Shown here piece by piece: positions 1-11,208 of a stretch of 64,000 nucleotides of DNA (its first letter is position 1; every line of letters begins with the position of its first letter). Source of the DNA: Flaveria trinervia. Taxonomy: Eukaryota > Streptophyta > Magnoliopsida > Asterales > Asteraceae. A model generated the notes under the pieces. That model was not told the DNA's origin and searched no databases. It saw only the letters and a program-made list of their open reading frames with translations. Position numbers and translations under genes: made by a program. The stretch lies in the NCBI GenBank assembly GCA_025506515.1, contig CM046443.1, positions 25,410,560 to 25,474,559 on the forward strand, in the 5' to 3' direction.

Positions 1-2212
1 AAAACACCCCATTCGACCATCAAAAGTGGTGGTGACAAGTGCAGCCCGGCAAAATACCTAAAATTTGTGCTACTCAGAGGCAACCTTGGAACTTTGTCCT
101 TTGTAGTCTTGTTTTGGTGCATTTATGATTTTATTTTATGAACTTTGTGGTTATGTTTTTTGATAAATGATTAGTTTTGTAACATGTGCGTTAAAATTCA
201 GTTACTTATCTAATATTTTTTTCCTCATTATTATTAAAATGCTTTGTCCATTGTATATAGCTTAGAAACCACACATAAAATTGTGATGTGCTTCGTTGCA
301 AGGCATATCCAAATGTGTATAAAAGTTTGTTATTATGTATGAGACCAATTTTTTCTCTTTTGTAAAGTTTATTGTTTTACGAGAAGGTAAAAGCTTGCAA
401 CTAGCTTCATTTTCAAAACATAAGTGTAGTACATTATCTGATATTTCTCATATCCATACATAATAGTTTTGTTCTTTTGGGGTGGCTCCACAGTCACACA
501 TTGTGCTATCTAATCTAGTTACATAAGTTTACAGCAACATCAATTATGTGATTAAATAGCATATTTGCAAATGAAAAATAAAAAAAATCTATAACTAAAT
601 TAAATTTCTTGATTTACACATAATGACTTTATTTTTTTCAGATCTTATGGAGTAAGAAAAGAAATGTTTGTAAACTAATATAAAGAAATATTTGTTAACC
701 AAAATAGAGAAATGTTTTCGCATTATTGATGCACACATGGTAGCTCAACTTAGCGTATGGGTTGTATCACATCTTAAGAGTTGGAGAATACCGGCTTACC
801 ACAAGGGGCTTGACAACAAAGGACCTCACACAAAGCTTGATTGAAACACATGCTAGTGGACCTGCACTTGTTTGAATTTAAGACCATCGATTCCGACTAA
901 CTCACTAACATCATATTCTCTAATTGCTAAGATAACGGATACAACATATATGGTATACTGATAATATATTGCTACGAGACACATATATTTGAAAACAATA
1001 AAAGGTGATTGAAAACAAGAAGTGTTAGGAAATATTATAATCAACTTTGTGACGGATCTCTGCTGGAAATAGAAATACTTCTTGTAAATCTAACCAAAAA
1101 TCATTCCTAAAAAAATATGCTCGTGAGAACTTAAGTTTAGAAATATTTACTGGAAATCATTTCTAAACAAATTAGTAGGAAGCTTTTGTGAAAAAGCTAG
1201 ATCTAGGAATAACAATCCCCCAATATAACGACTAATTATTGATGGGTCGCTAATTCTATCAGTAATTCCAATAGTGATACTTATTGTGGGTCACATCTAT
1301 GATGAGATAATGACGAAAAGTTTGTAGGATTTTAATTGACAACGAATGAAAAGCCTAGAATCAAATATCATTTGAAATACTTATCCTTAGACCTCATATC
1401 CGTTGGTGTCGATATACGTCTTCTCAATAGGAGGTCTCATGGATATCCATAAAAGCCTTGCAATTAATGATATAAGAATGGTGAGTCAATTGATGGTGTT
1501 TGTATCGCCTTGAGCTCTTTGAAAAGCAAAGAATATCCATCTCTTCCAACAGGAACATTTTGATTGGCAAGCTAAAGGTAAATATAAGGATTACGCGGTT
1601 TTCTTTGGATTAAAAGCATAACATAGCTAATATATTCGGAGTGGTGTAGTAGGTGTGAGTTCAATTTTAATTATGTTATGAATTTTCAATAGGATGCCTT
1701 GTATTCTCTAGTACCTAGATACTTGTAACTTTTTGATAATAGAATGGAATGTTGTTGTCGTTCAAAAAAGATATTGTTTGAAATTCTGATTGTAAACACT
1801 TATCTATTTAATGACAGAGAAATTCATAAGGCTAGTGGTTGTAATTTTAAGAATTATCAAACAACAAGACACTCTTTTTTAAATATCCCAGTATAATAAA
1901 GATATTTATGAGCATGAGAATATTTTCATTGTATTTTACTCGTAAAATTTAATTATAATTATTCTAATCATATAGATAACATATGCATATCAAAACATTA
2001 CATCTTGTTACAACAAAGATAACTTGATTAAGTTATTCGTCAGGTTTGATTCTCAAGATGATAACATATTACAACATATTATATTAAATAAATGAATAAA
2101 CCTTTTACTTAAGAGAACTAAAATTAGGAGGTCTTGGGTTCGAGTTTAACTATAAGTAGAAATGCTCACGGTTAATCACTATGCTTTTATAAATTTTGAT
2201 TCCTCCTAAGGG
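1..2212. other. AT-rich region without recognisable gene
   Basis: I see no convincing coding sequence, RNA gene or terminal repeats here. The only open frames are short, AT-rich and carry no motif. The stretch may be decayed transposon or plain intergenic DNA. A weak tRNA B-box-like string near 2138-2150 is isolated and has no folded tRNA around it. Confidence 0.5.
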
Positions 2213-2384
2213 TGTTAGTGTTAGCCGATGTCCTCTTTTCATATTATTGGTATATATGTTGTAGGTTATTAGTCAATATTTTTTTAGAATCGATAGGAAG
2301 TTATCTTCATAAACTCTCATAAAACTCTAATATTATATAGTTTGTATCATTGTCATAGAAATCAAGCAATTATATTCTCTGACA
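2213..2384 (+). repeat. Putative 5' LTR of decayed copia element
   Basis: A stretch that starts TGTTAG and ends CTGACA lies directly before a degenerate initiator-Met primer site. This fits a short copia LTR of about 170 bp. The right-hand partner was not found in the window, so the left boundary is a guess from the TG start alone. Confidence 0.35.
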
Positions 2385-2398
2385 TGGTATCGAGCTCC
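2385..2398 (+). other. Primer binding site (degenerate, tRNA-iMet type)
   Basis: TGGTATCGAGCTCC resembles the canonical TGGTATCAGAGC site used by plant copia elements. It sits immediately after the putative LTR and about 40 bp before the gag start codon. Confidence 0.5.
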
Positions 2399-2438
2399 TA
2401 GGTCTATCATCGTTTTTTCCCTCCACTCTTTCCTTACC

Positions 2439-2614
2439 ATGGATGACAAAACACCATCCAACGTTGACAAATCCGATCCCAAATCTGAACCCAAAGCTCA
2501 ACCTCTTCATCATGTATACACTAGCACAAACATACAACATAAGGTCCATGTGCTCGATGGTATTAAAGTTTCGTACTTGTCATTGGTGAAACTCTTTGTG
2601 CTGCATGCTAAAGG
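2439..2614 (+). pseudogene. Copia gag, N-terminal part (split by insertion)
   Basis: The frame opens with a charged leader (MDDKTPSNVDKSD) and runs into LHHVYTSTNIQHKVHVLDG and LVKLFVLHAKG. This is the start of the UBN2-type Gag domain found in plant copia elements. Reading is cut after HAKG by the TGCAGG end of a SIRE-type LTR. The continuation (LHHIDGSPP...) resumes at about 8655, with a one-base frame difference. The start was chosen because it follows an LTR/primer site and begins the conserved region. The gene is dead. The nearest lineage (Tork, Ale or similar) was not decided. Confidence 0.75.
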
Positions 2615-3220
2615 TGCAGGATCAGTTTTTACACTTAGCACAAACTTAGCTCTCTCAAACTCACTAAGTAGCACTCTGTTTGGTGATGAAGTAGAATCCT
2701 TCTAAGAGTTAATGATAATATACTAAGTAAATCAAACAAAACACTAGAGAGTAATTTTCAAGATACTTGTATATATTACTTCTCAACTCAAAGTATTACA
2801 AGACTCTTACAAGCATGTTACATGAGTTACAATAAAAACTATATATACTACTACCTATAGCCGGATATACTTTGATACCAGCCGGAAACCTAGGTACTTC
2901 CGAAGGTTACTGGCTTCGGAAGAACAAGTTCTTGCGAAGCCACTTATACTTCGGAAGTGCCTACTTCTTCTAAGGCTTCCTTTGGACTTCCTACTTTGGA
3001 AGTTTTAGTATTTAATTCTTCTAAGTGTTGAACTTAGGAAGATTAGAGACTTTGTCTTTGGAAGCTGAAGTTTGTCTTTGATAGTTCCTTCAGACTTGAC
3101 TTTGGAAGTTCAGCATTTGTCTTTGAAAGTGCTAATATTGTCTTCGGAAGATCTTTATTAGTTGTACCCTAAATTGTCTAAGTGTTGGTTTTGGTTGCAC
3201 CAGCCTTATTTGATCCAACA
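2615..3220 (-). repeat. 3' LTR of the minus-strand SIRE-like element
   Basis: This 606-bp repeat begins TGCAGG and ends CCAACA on the plus strand. Its inner two thirds (2890-3220) match 8312-8648. It contains many CTTCCGAAG/CTTCGGAAG near-palindromes. The bases just inside (3221-3231) read CTAGGAGAGTT on the minus strand, a polypurine tract like those before the other SIRE-type LTRs in this window. Confidence 0.75.
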
Positions 3221-3480
3221 AACTCTCCTAGATTGATGCTACCAAAACCTTACTTGTTCTTGCTCCTCAAAACCTTCAGCACCAAGGAAAGAAGATATTT
3301 ATCTGTTTCTTTATTCTTCCTAGAAGTGGTGCTAAGAAGCTTGTACAAATCATTTTTGGAAAAGAGATCCAGTCTGTCACTCTGAATGATATGAATCCTC
3401 TGTTGAGTCCCTCTAAAGAGAGTTAGTTGACGAGAGTTATAGTCATACTTCCATCTATAGTCATACAAATCATTTGTCTG
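3221..3480 (-). other. Internal remnant of the SIRE-like element
   Basis: A minus-strand open frame of about 72 residues (3250-3468) covers most of this stretch, next to the polypurine tract. It shows no domain I recognise. By position it should be the 3' end of the element's extra ORF or its untranslated region. The boundary with the gypsy fragment at about 3484 is abrupt. Confidence 0.4.
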
Positions 3481-3483
3481 TTG

Positions 3484-4190
3484 GCAAAATTCTCAAAGTG
3501 CGAATTTTGGCTTGAGGAGGTCCAATTTCTAGGAAACGTGATGAATAGCCAAGGAATTCACGTTGACCCTTTAAAGGTAGAAGCTGTGAAAAATTGGTGT
3601 GTTCATACAACTCCAACCAAAGTTCATTTTTTTCTTGGTCTAGCTGGCTACTACCGGCATTTCATTGCCAATTTCTCTATAATTGTGAAGCCCCTTACTT
3701 CCCTAACTCAAAAGAATAAACCCTTTGAGTGGGGATCTGAACAAGAATAAGCTTTCGAAACATTAAAGCACAAGCTGTGTAAATCCCTATCTTAACCCTT
3801 TCCCAATGGAAATGACGACATTACTATATATTGTAATACATCAAGATAAGGCCTTATTGCATTCTCATGCAACGAGGCAAAGTCATAGCGTATGTATCGA
3901 GGCAACTAAAGATCCATGAGGTGAATTACACGACCCATGTTCTTGAACTTGGTGCTATGGTTTTTGCCTTAAAATTTTAGAGGCATTACCTTTATAGAAC
4001 GCAATGTATAGTCTACACTGATCATAAAAGCCTTCAACACGTTTTCAATCAAAAGGATCTAAACATGAGACAACGTCTTTGGGTTGAGTTGATTAGTGAT
4101 TATGACTATGATATTCGTTACCACCCTGGAAAGGCAAATGTCATAGCCGATGCACTAAGTCGTAAGATTCATGACAATATGATCTCGTTT
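3484..4190 (+). pseudogene. Gypsy RT (C-terminal part) and RNase H, decayed
   Basis: Readable pieces match the complete element closely: SKCEFWLEEVQFLG, GLAGYYRHFIANFS and FEWGSEQE from the RT thumb/connection. After several stops come the RNase H end RYHPGKANVIADALSR. The catalytic FIDD box lies upstream of the truncation and is absent. At least one in-frame stop follows GSEQE and several frame changes occur between 3750 and 4060. No functional product is possible. Confidence 0.8.
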
Positions 4191-4339
4191 AATGAGACTA
4201 CGGTGCTTCTTCAAAATTTGAGGATTCAGAATGACATAGAGACTTGTATCTTGGAAGCTCAACAAACGGTTCGTGCAGAAGGAAAAATGGGTGAAGAGTT
4301 GGAGTACAATCTTCGAGCTCAACTGGAAACGAAACCAAT

Positions 4340-5655
4340 GGATTGCTGTATTTTCTAAATCAAATTTGGGTTCCAAATTGTGATAATCTTCGTACCTTCA
4401 TCATGAATGAAGCTCATCAAACTCGCTACTCTATTCATTCTAGTTCCGATAAGATGTATATGGATTTGCGTGGTCAATACGGGTGGCCTGGAATGAAGAA
4501 AGACATTGCAACTTACGTAGCCAGTGTCTTGCGTGTACGGAGGTTAAGGCGGGACATCAACGTCCTAGTGGATTGCTTGAACAACCCAAAATTCGTATAT
4601 GGAAATGGGAACATATATCCATGGATTTCATAACTAAACTACCTCGTACCTCTCATGGTCATGATAGCATATGGGTGATTGTCGATCATTTGACCAAATC
4701 GGTGCATTTTATACCCAACGTGACACCTACAAAACATCAAGGTTGGTTCGTATATACATTAATGAGATTGTAGGTCGTCATGGCGTACCTTTGCATATCA
4801 TATTAGATCGAGACGCTCGTTTAAATTTGCATTTTGGTCATCTATGCAAGAACTCTTGGGTACTCAACTGGATTTAAGCATGGCTTGCCATCCTTAAACG
4901 GACGGTCAAACCAAGCGAACTATTAAAACCCTAGAGGATTTGCTACGTCTTTGTGTCCTTGACTTTGGTGGTGACTGGGATACGCATTTACCTCTCGTGG
5001 AATTCTCTTATAACAATAGTTATCACTCAAGTATCAAGATGGCACCTTTCGAAGCACTTTATGGTCGCAAATGTCGTTCCCCAATTTGTTGGATGGACAT
5101 TTGTGAAAATTTCATCACTGGTCCTGAAATCATACAAAAAACGACCAATAAAGTTTCCACGATTTGTAAGATCCTTGAAGTGGCTAGAAGTCGACAAAAG
5201 AGTTATGCGGATAAAAGACGCAAGCCGTTAGAATTCCAAGTTGGGGATATGGTTCTTCTTAAAGCCTCATCATGGAAGGGAGTCGATCATTTTGGGAAGA
5301 AGGGTAAATTAGCTCCATGGTTTGTAGGACCTTTCAAGATTCTGAAACGGGTCGGAAAAGTGCTTACAAACAAGAGCTACCTTCCGATCTTAGCGGGGTT
5401 CATCCTGTTTTCCATGTCTTAAATTGAGGAAATGTTTGGCTGACGAAAGTCTGCATGTTCCTTTGGATGACATCCAGATCGACGTCCTTACATTTTGTTG
5501 AGAAGCTCGTTGAGGTCATGGATCACACCATGAAGAAGACTAGAACCACTACAACCCCAATCGTCAAGGTTCGTTGGGAGAATAAGCGTGGACTTGAGTT
5601 TACGTGGGAACGCGAGGACCATATGAAGAAGAAGTACCTACATTTGTTTGCTTAA
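4340..5655 (+). pseudogene. Gypsy integrase with C-terminal chromodomain-like end, decayed
   Basis: The N-terminal zinc-binding part is seen as NEAHQTRYSIHSSSDKMY and WPGMKKDIATYV. The catalytic core follows as MDFITKLPRTSHGHDSIW, then an ILDRDARL segment where the complete copy has ISDRDARF, then VEFSYNNSYHSSIKMAPFEALYGRKCRSP. The C-terminal part has GDMVLLKASSWKG and ends with a chromodomain-like segment (TTTPIVKVRW ... EFTWEREDHMKKKYLHLFA). Several frameshifts and stops break it. The segment after the core reads in two frames, which marks it as dead rather than spliced. Confidence 0.8.
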
Positions 5656-5701
5656 ATTCTACTGTTAATTTCGGGACGAAATTCTTAAAAGTTGGGAAGA
5701 A

Positions 5702-8231
5702 TGTAACCTTCTGTATTTTTGTTATCTAAAAGTTAACGTCGTTACGTTCTTGTAAGGGTCTTTTTGTCATTAATGATATTACGTGGTTATTTATGCTTGA
5801 TTCTTTGTTATTTTAGAAGTTAATAACTTAATTTATTAAATAATAATATAATAACAATAATAAGGATAAAAATAATGCTAATAAATAATAATAATAATAA
5901 TTTATAAAAGTTAAATAATTAATAAGTAAAAAATATTTATAATTTAAAGTTAAATTAAGTTCAGGGGGCTTTATGTCAATTTGTAAACTTTAAATGAAAG
6001 TTTATAACATAGAATAATAAGAACTAAAACTACAGGGACCATTATGTAAATTCCCCTAAACCCAAACCAAAACCCCCATTGCCCATTTTTCCAGCCGCCG
6101 GCCGACAATGCCCGACGCGGAGCTGGCGAGGCCAAAAGTCGGCCATATGCCCTCAAATCCAAACCCGAACGATGCCAATCAGTTTGGGGAAACATTTTGA
6201 AATTGAATACACACCTTAATTGCATTTAAACGACGGTTATGAACCCAAATAGCTCTAATAATCGGTTACCTTTATCATTGAACCATTCAACCATTAAAAC
6301 TCAATAATAATCTAATTAATGGTACCTAATCGATGGTTTAATAAATTCTAAACTATTATCAAACATAATTCCATCAGAATCACAACATCCCAAACAATCT
6401 CTCGTTAATCGCGACCGGCTACTCTAGTGTTCATTATCATTATATGAATTTTAACTGAAATTGGTAGAGGGCTTTTGCTCATTGTGATCCTTGGGAGCTT
6501 CCTGAGCAACGGATTTGGTTATTATCAATGTTTGCAACACGAACCGTATGCAACCTAGTGTCAACTATTCTTCGACTTGATCATCATCGATTCGACTCCA
6601 AACCGGGTAATTAAACCCATCTACATGCTCGATTTCACTTGGAAAAGAAAAGCGCCAACTTTAATTCGCTTAATAACATCGATATGGTGATCAATTTGGA
6701 TCGGATTGAATCTAGGGTTTATAAGGTTTGGGGGTGCTTTGCAATTAATGTTTTTGAGGTATGGAACCTGGCTCTTAACAGCCATAGGCACCCTAGCCTA
6801 CCGGTTAAGAGCATGGTCCATGGTGTTGAGGTCCCGGGTTTGAATCCGGACACCCTTAATTATTTTTTAAGCCTTTTCTGTAAGTATTAAAATTATATAA
6901 AATTATTAAATAATATAAAATTGTTTTTGATAACTAAGATCTTTTTAAAAGTATCCAAATTATTCTAGAAACTTTTTAAAATTAAAAACTTGTATATTTC
7001 GTAATAAAAATAATATAACAAAGATTATTTTTAAAGTTAATTCTTATAATCTTGAAAAAATGGACTTTAAGTTATAATATTTGTTTAGCAATAGCTAAAT
7101 TAATAATTTGTCATTGGTCAAGACGTTATTTAAACGAATTAATATTTTTACACTTTTAAACCCCAATTCTTATTTGCTGGAAATTATTTAATTGCTTTAA
7201 TAATATAATATTAATTTCAAACGATTATCTAATCAACCATTTTTTTCCATTATTGAATTAAAAATATAATTGGGTAAATCATTTTACTTGAACCAACTAT
7301 CAAACAACCCCAATTCTTATAACTTATCAAAGGCTTTCGTCAAATTATTCTATGAACTTAATCGTTGATAATTTAATCTTGGAACTTATACGTTTAGGTG
7401 TTCTGTAAGAGAAATCGTTGGAGTAAAAACTTAATTCCTTTATTATGAATCTTAAGGTCATCTTCTATATCATGTAAGTTTTCATGCTCCTCTTTTACCT
7501 TATTTCACACCTTTTGGGGTGAAACATGTAATGTTACAAACTTGCACTTGTACACGTCTTGATACTTGCAAATGCACTCGAAATTTGTTTTTTAAACTTG
7601 TCATGGTTATTTGTAATATTGTGAGATTTATATGATAGACATTTTGTGTTGACAATCATTAACTATTACTAGCCTAGCGATATCATAGATCTATGGGCCT
7701 GACAAGTCTATTTGGTGCTAAAGCCGAGGTTATTACCGGCTCCTGATGACGTATGCTTGTTCATTATGGGAATCCAATACACATAGCTAATCATTATAAC
7801 TTATTGTGTCCATCTTTGTCAAGATTTGATTGTATCATTATGTTATCTATAACTTTGTATTATTCGTAACCGATGACATGAATTGCTACTTTTAAACTTT
7901 TATATGTATGTATGTATGTATAACCCATGGAAACTCACCAACATTGAATTGTTGACTTTATTTTTAACAAGTTTCAGGAAATGCCCAAGGTTGATGTTTG
8001 ATATTAAGTATGGGCACATCTAGGGTTGGACCTAGGAAATAAAAGACATGTCTTTGAATCTTTTAATTGTTGAACTTATGTTATGTTTTGTTTTGTTTGA
8101 GACTTATTAGTTTTATTTCACTTTAAAACTCATGGTTAATTATATTTACATCTAGTGGTAGTGGTATGTGGCTTTGAACAATCTTAACCCTCACATCTTA
8201 ATGTTTCCGCCGTTAAGGTTGGGTTGTGACA
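5702..8231 (+). repeat. 3' LTR of truncated Tekay-like element
   Basis: It begins TGTAACCTTCTGTATTTTTG right after GGGAAGAA and ends GGTTGTGACA, and is 2530 bp long. It parallels the 2.54-kb LTRs at 11209 and 19163 throughout, including the CCGCCGTTAAGGTTGG end and a degenerate tRNA-like segment near 6787-6870. It holds no gene of its own. Confidence 0.8.
6787..6870 (+). other. Degenerate tRNA-like segment in LTR
   Basis: CCGGTTAAGAGCATGG resembles an RNA polymerase III A box, and GGTCCCGGGTTTGAATCC a B box. A T run follows. It corresponds in position to the better-preserved copies at 12361-12446 and 20315-20400 in the related element. Confidence 0.45.
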
Positions 8232-8311
8232 AACTACATGGGCATGGGAAAGCGTCATGTATATATAAGAGATTGTAGCGGAGTGTCAGAGAGACCATAA
8301 TTATGTCCACT
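8232..8311. other. Short unassigned stretch between gypsy LTR and SIRE-like LTR
   Basis: About 80 bp lies between the end of the gypsy LTR and the point where similarity to the 2615-3220 LTR begins. It does not match the corresponding part of that LTR. It may be leftover internal sequence or filler from a rearrangement. Confidence 0.4.
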
Positions 8312-8648
8312 AGTTCATAGTAGGTACTTCTGAAGGTTAACTGGCTTTGGAAGAACAAGTTCTTCCGAAGCCACTTATACTTCGAAAGTAGCTACTTCTT
8401 CCGAGGCTTCCTTTGGACTTCATAATTCGGAAGTTGTAGTCTTCAATTCTTCTAAGTGTTGAACTTCGAAAGATCAGAGACTTTATCTTCAGAAGCTGAA
8501 GTTTGTCTTTGGAAGTTCCTACAGACTTGACTTTGGAAGTTCAACTTTTGTATTCAAAAGTGCTGATATTGTCTTCAGAAGTTCTTTATTAGTTGTACCC
8601 AAAATTGTCAAAGTGTTGGTTTTGGTTTCACTAGCCTTACATTCAACA
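8312..8648 (-). repeat. 5' LTR fragment of the minus-strand SIRE-like element
   Basis: It matches 2890-3220 through the series of CTTCCGAAG-type motifs and the shared end TTGTACCC...CAACA. The outer 270 bp of the LTR are missing. AAAGG follows at 8650-8654, the partner of the duplication at 2610-2614. Confidence 0.7.
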
Positions 8649-8654
8649 AAAAGG

Positions 8655-9440
8655 TATGGTGTGCTTCATCACATCGATGGTTCGCCACCATCCGATAAAC
8701 ATCCGATGCTTTTTCGTCTTGGGAGAATATTGACGCAATGATTTTGCAAGGGATCTATGAGACACTCACTGATGATTTGTTCATCGAGTTTTGGCTGATG
8801 AATCCACGGCCTATGGGGCATGGCAACGGGTCAAGAACATGTTCTTAAATAACAAAGACTCTCGAGTTGCGATGCTCCAACACAAACTCACAAACTTGAC
8901 CCTCTCTGCCATGCCCTCCATTAGAGTGTATTACCAATATGTCTGGGTTCTCTACCTTGTTCGTGGCTTGCCTGAGAGTACGACACCATCACGTTAATAC
9001 TCAATCAAACCCTCCCTTCTTGTGAAGATTCTTGCAATAGGCTTTAGTCTAAAGCCAATGTATTTATGCTTGGGAAACCACTCTTCCTAAGCCTTTTGTT
9101 GTTGCAGTCGTGACTTCCCCGAATACCACACAATCTAAACACCCATAACAACCAAACTTGTCAGAATTCTTGTACCCGATGTGAGACCATATTAGAACCG
9201 GCCATACTAACACTAGTGGCTGAAGTAAACAATAACAGCCTCAACAAGGGCCAACCATTCACCATTTTATCATTCTCCTCCCTATTATGGCTGGATTTTT
9301 CAGGTTTAAAAAATGAAGCATCCACATTACTTATAGTATGATGCATCCTCTCAAAGGATTCAACATCCTCAGCAGTCCTTGAATATTGACTAACAGTCAG
9401 TTGAGCTCAAAGTTGTCAATGAGATGCGCATTGACCACAT
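8655..9440 (+). pseudogene. Copia gag, continuation after insertion
   Basis: The reading continues the Gag begun at 2439: LHHIDGSPPSDKHP, then LADESTAYGAWQRVKNMFLNNKDSRVAMLQHKLTNLTL, then FVRGLPE-like text. These are the typical conserved blocks of UBN2-type Gag. Frameshifts occur near 8790 and 8970 and stops follow. Similarity fades by about 9440, where the presumed Tat LTR begins. No protease or polymerase of this element is present in the window. Confidence 0.7.
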
Positions 9441-9469
9441 TCTCCTATTTTTATGGAAGGTGGACGTTG

Positions 9470-9892
9470 GTGAGATAATGGAAGAAAAAATAACGGCTAA
9501 AAGACCAAGTCTAGAAAATCCTGAATTCTTAGGATAATTAGTTAGTTGTATTCCTTATTTAAACGGAGCCCTGGATATTAAGTACGTCACTTAAATTTTG
9601 TTCTTTGAACACACACATACGCTCGTAATCATTGTTGTAACACCATAGTTAGATCTCACAAAACTCCATAGATTGTATTTAATTTTTTTATCAAGTTTTA
9701 TAATCGGTGGTGATAGTTTTCACCACCGAAGGTTTTTGTGCCGGAGATCTTCATTGATCAAGGGCTTTTCCTTGTATAAATCTGTGTTCATCGTGGCTTT
9801 TATTTACAATCATTTTGCTTTGATCAAACATGTCACCTCACGTTACTAATTTGGATACACAATCCTTAAGTATATTTTTAAACAAAATAATT
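9470..9892 (+). repeat. Presumed 5' LTR of Tat-lineage gypsy element
   Basis: This noncoding stretch precedes a Tat-type primer binding site and separates it from the copia gag remnant. The left end near 9470 is only a guess, because no second LTR exists in the window to define it. Confidence 0.4.
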
Positions 9893-9910
9893 TTGCGCCC
9901 ACTGTAGGGA
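9893..9910 (+). other. Primer binding site of Tat type
   Basis: TTGCGCCCACTGTAGGGA closely resembles the TGGCGCCCACCGTGGGG site typical of Tat/Ogre/Retand gypsy elements. The Gag frame follows about 120 bp downstream, which fits. Confidence 0.65.
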
Positions 9911-10031
9911 AAACAATGTGTTGATCTATCAAATCTTCCGCCATAAATTGATTTTTACTCGTTTTATTTTTCCAAAATATGTCGACTCAACCTAGGTCTT
10001 TGTTTGTTTTACCCCCTCAACTAGCTCTTCA

Positions 10032-11203
10032 ATGATGACTAACCTTCCTCCTCCTCCTGCGGAAAATCAAGAGAAGAAGGATGATTCATCCAAGAGAGCG
10101 GGGTTGGCTTTCTTTACCAAGGCTTCATCCATAGATATGGTAATATCTAATAATTTTCTTTATACTTTGATTAGACAAATTAAGAAGCAGATGGATCAGC
10201 AAACAAAGACCAACATGACTCTATTCATAGAGATCGAGTAGCTCAAAAAATCAAGGAAAGCAACAGAGGAAGTCCCTCCATTGATCCCAAATAATCTCAT
10301 CTTTAGCCCCGCAAAGCATTCAAGTGTTAAGTATCAAGGATCCTTGTTGCATACCTCGCAAGGTTCGCAATCATGCAAGGACCCCTCATTCCTCTTTCGT
10401 CCGGGCCATTATTCTCTCAGCAGGTTGGGAATTCTGGATTGCATTCCTATGGGAGCGTGGGGGCATATCCTCAAGGATCAATAATGCAAAATTCTCAAGG
10501 ATCCTCCATGCTTCGGAGACTATCTGACACATCCTTCTCAACTACACCTAATATCCTCCAATGTTGGATCCGCTAGTCATTCCGAATGAGCTCTTCCGAA
10601 GTACAGCATGGTGATTTCATCCCAATACAGACTGATGCTACCACAGAACCAACCACACAATTTGGGTATCCTAGTCATCAAGGTCATGGATCCTCAAGGA
10701 TACAACATCCTTAAATCGGTAAACAATTTAAATGCGGTACCCTTTACTACTAATCCTCTAGTTTTGCAGGGAACATGTATAAATGCGGAACAGAGAAGGA
10801 AATACAAAAATTGAAGGATATGATTTGCAACGTACATTGGGTCATAAGACCGATAGCTGAAGTTCCGGTCGAGGACTACAAGAAATCCAGGTTTGCCTAT
10901 ATGCAATGTAGAGATCCCAAAGAAGTTTCAGACGTCATGCATGAAGTTATACGATGGAACTACAGATCCAGAGGAACACATGGCTCAATATCGGGAAAGG
11001 ATGGAAATCAACCCAATCCCCACAAGTATTATAGAGGCTTGTCTCTGCAAAGGTTTTGGTTTAAACTTTTCAGGACCAACCTTAAAATGGTTATTTAATG
11101 TTCCTGTAACTCTATAAACTCTTTTGCTCATTTAGTTATCTATTCAATGACCATTTTTGTGTAATAGACCCTTTGAGATTGACAGACAACTTATACAGAG
11201 TAA
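10032..11203 (+). pseudogene. Tat-lineage gypsy gag, N-terminal part (split)
   Basis: The early part is Pro-rich (NLPPPPAENQ) and poorly conserved. The recognisable block lies at 10775-11117: KLKDMICNVHWVIRPIAEVPVEDY, KSRFA, NVEIPKKFQT, YDGTTDPEEHMAQYRERMEINPIP and CLCKGFGLNFSGPTLKWLFNVPV. These are conserved Gag motifs of Tat elements. The frame moves at least three times and stops precede the insertion point. The gag continues after the Tekay-like insertion at 21725. No Tat polymerase domain was found here. Confidence 0.75.
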
Positions 11204-11208
11204 CTCGG
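11204..11208. repeat. Target-site duplication CTCGG (left)
   Basis: CTCGG immediately precedes the TG start of the 5' LTR and is repeated at 21720-21724 directly after the 3' LTR, inside the Tat gag. The exact 5-bp match is diagnostic of LTR element integration. Confidence 0.9.

Larger units (their letters stand above)
3484..8231 (+). mobile_element. 5'-truncated Tekay/Del-like gypsy element
   Basis: Sequence homologous to the complete element at 11209-21719 starts in the middle of reverse transcriptase (AKFSKCEFWLEEVQFLG) and continues through RNase H, integrase and a full 3' LTR. The 5' LTR, gag, protease and the N-terminal half of RT are missing. It sits inside the minus-strand SIRE-like element. 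Many stops show it is older than the complete copy. Confidence 0.8.
2615..8648 (-). mobile_element. SIRE-like copia element (minus strand), internally replaced and interrupted
   Basis: On the minus strand this element starts TGTTGGATC and ends GATCCTGCA, the same termini as the SIRE-type LTRs elsewhere in the window. It is flanked by AAAGG (2610-2614 and 8650-8654) and splits a copia gag, so insertion is well supported. Only LTR sequence and about 260 bp of internal sequence remain. The rest is occupied by a truncated gypsy element on the plus strand. One extra A lies between the right LTR end and the right duplication. Confidence 0.75.

Noticed and set aside
853..1044. Small minus-strand frame in the left AT-rich region
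   Set aside because: Short, hydrophobic by base composition, no motif or context.
2106..2165. B-box-like string (GGTCTTGGGTTCGAGTTT) suggesting a tRNA or SINE
   Set aside because: No matching A box, stem pairing, poly-A tail or target duplication could be seen around it.
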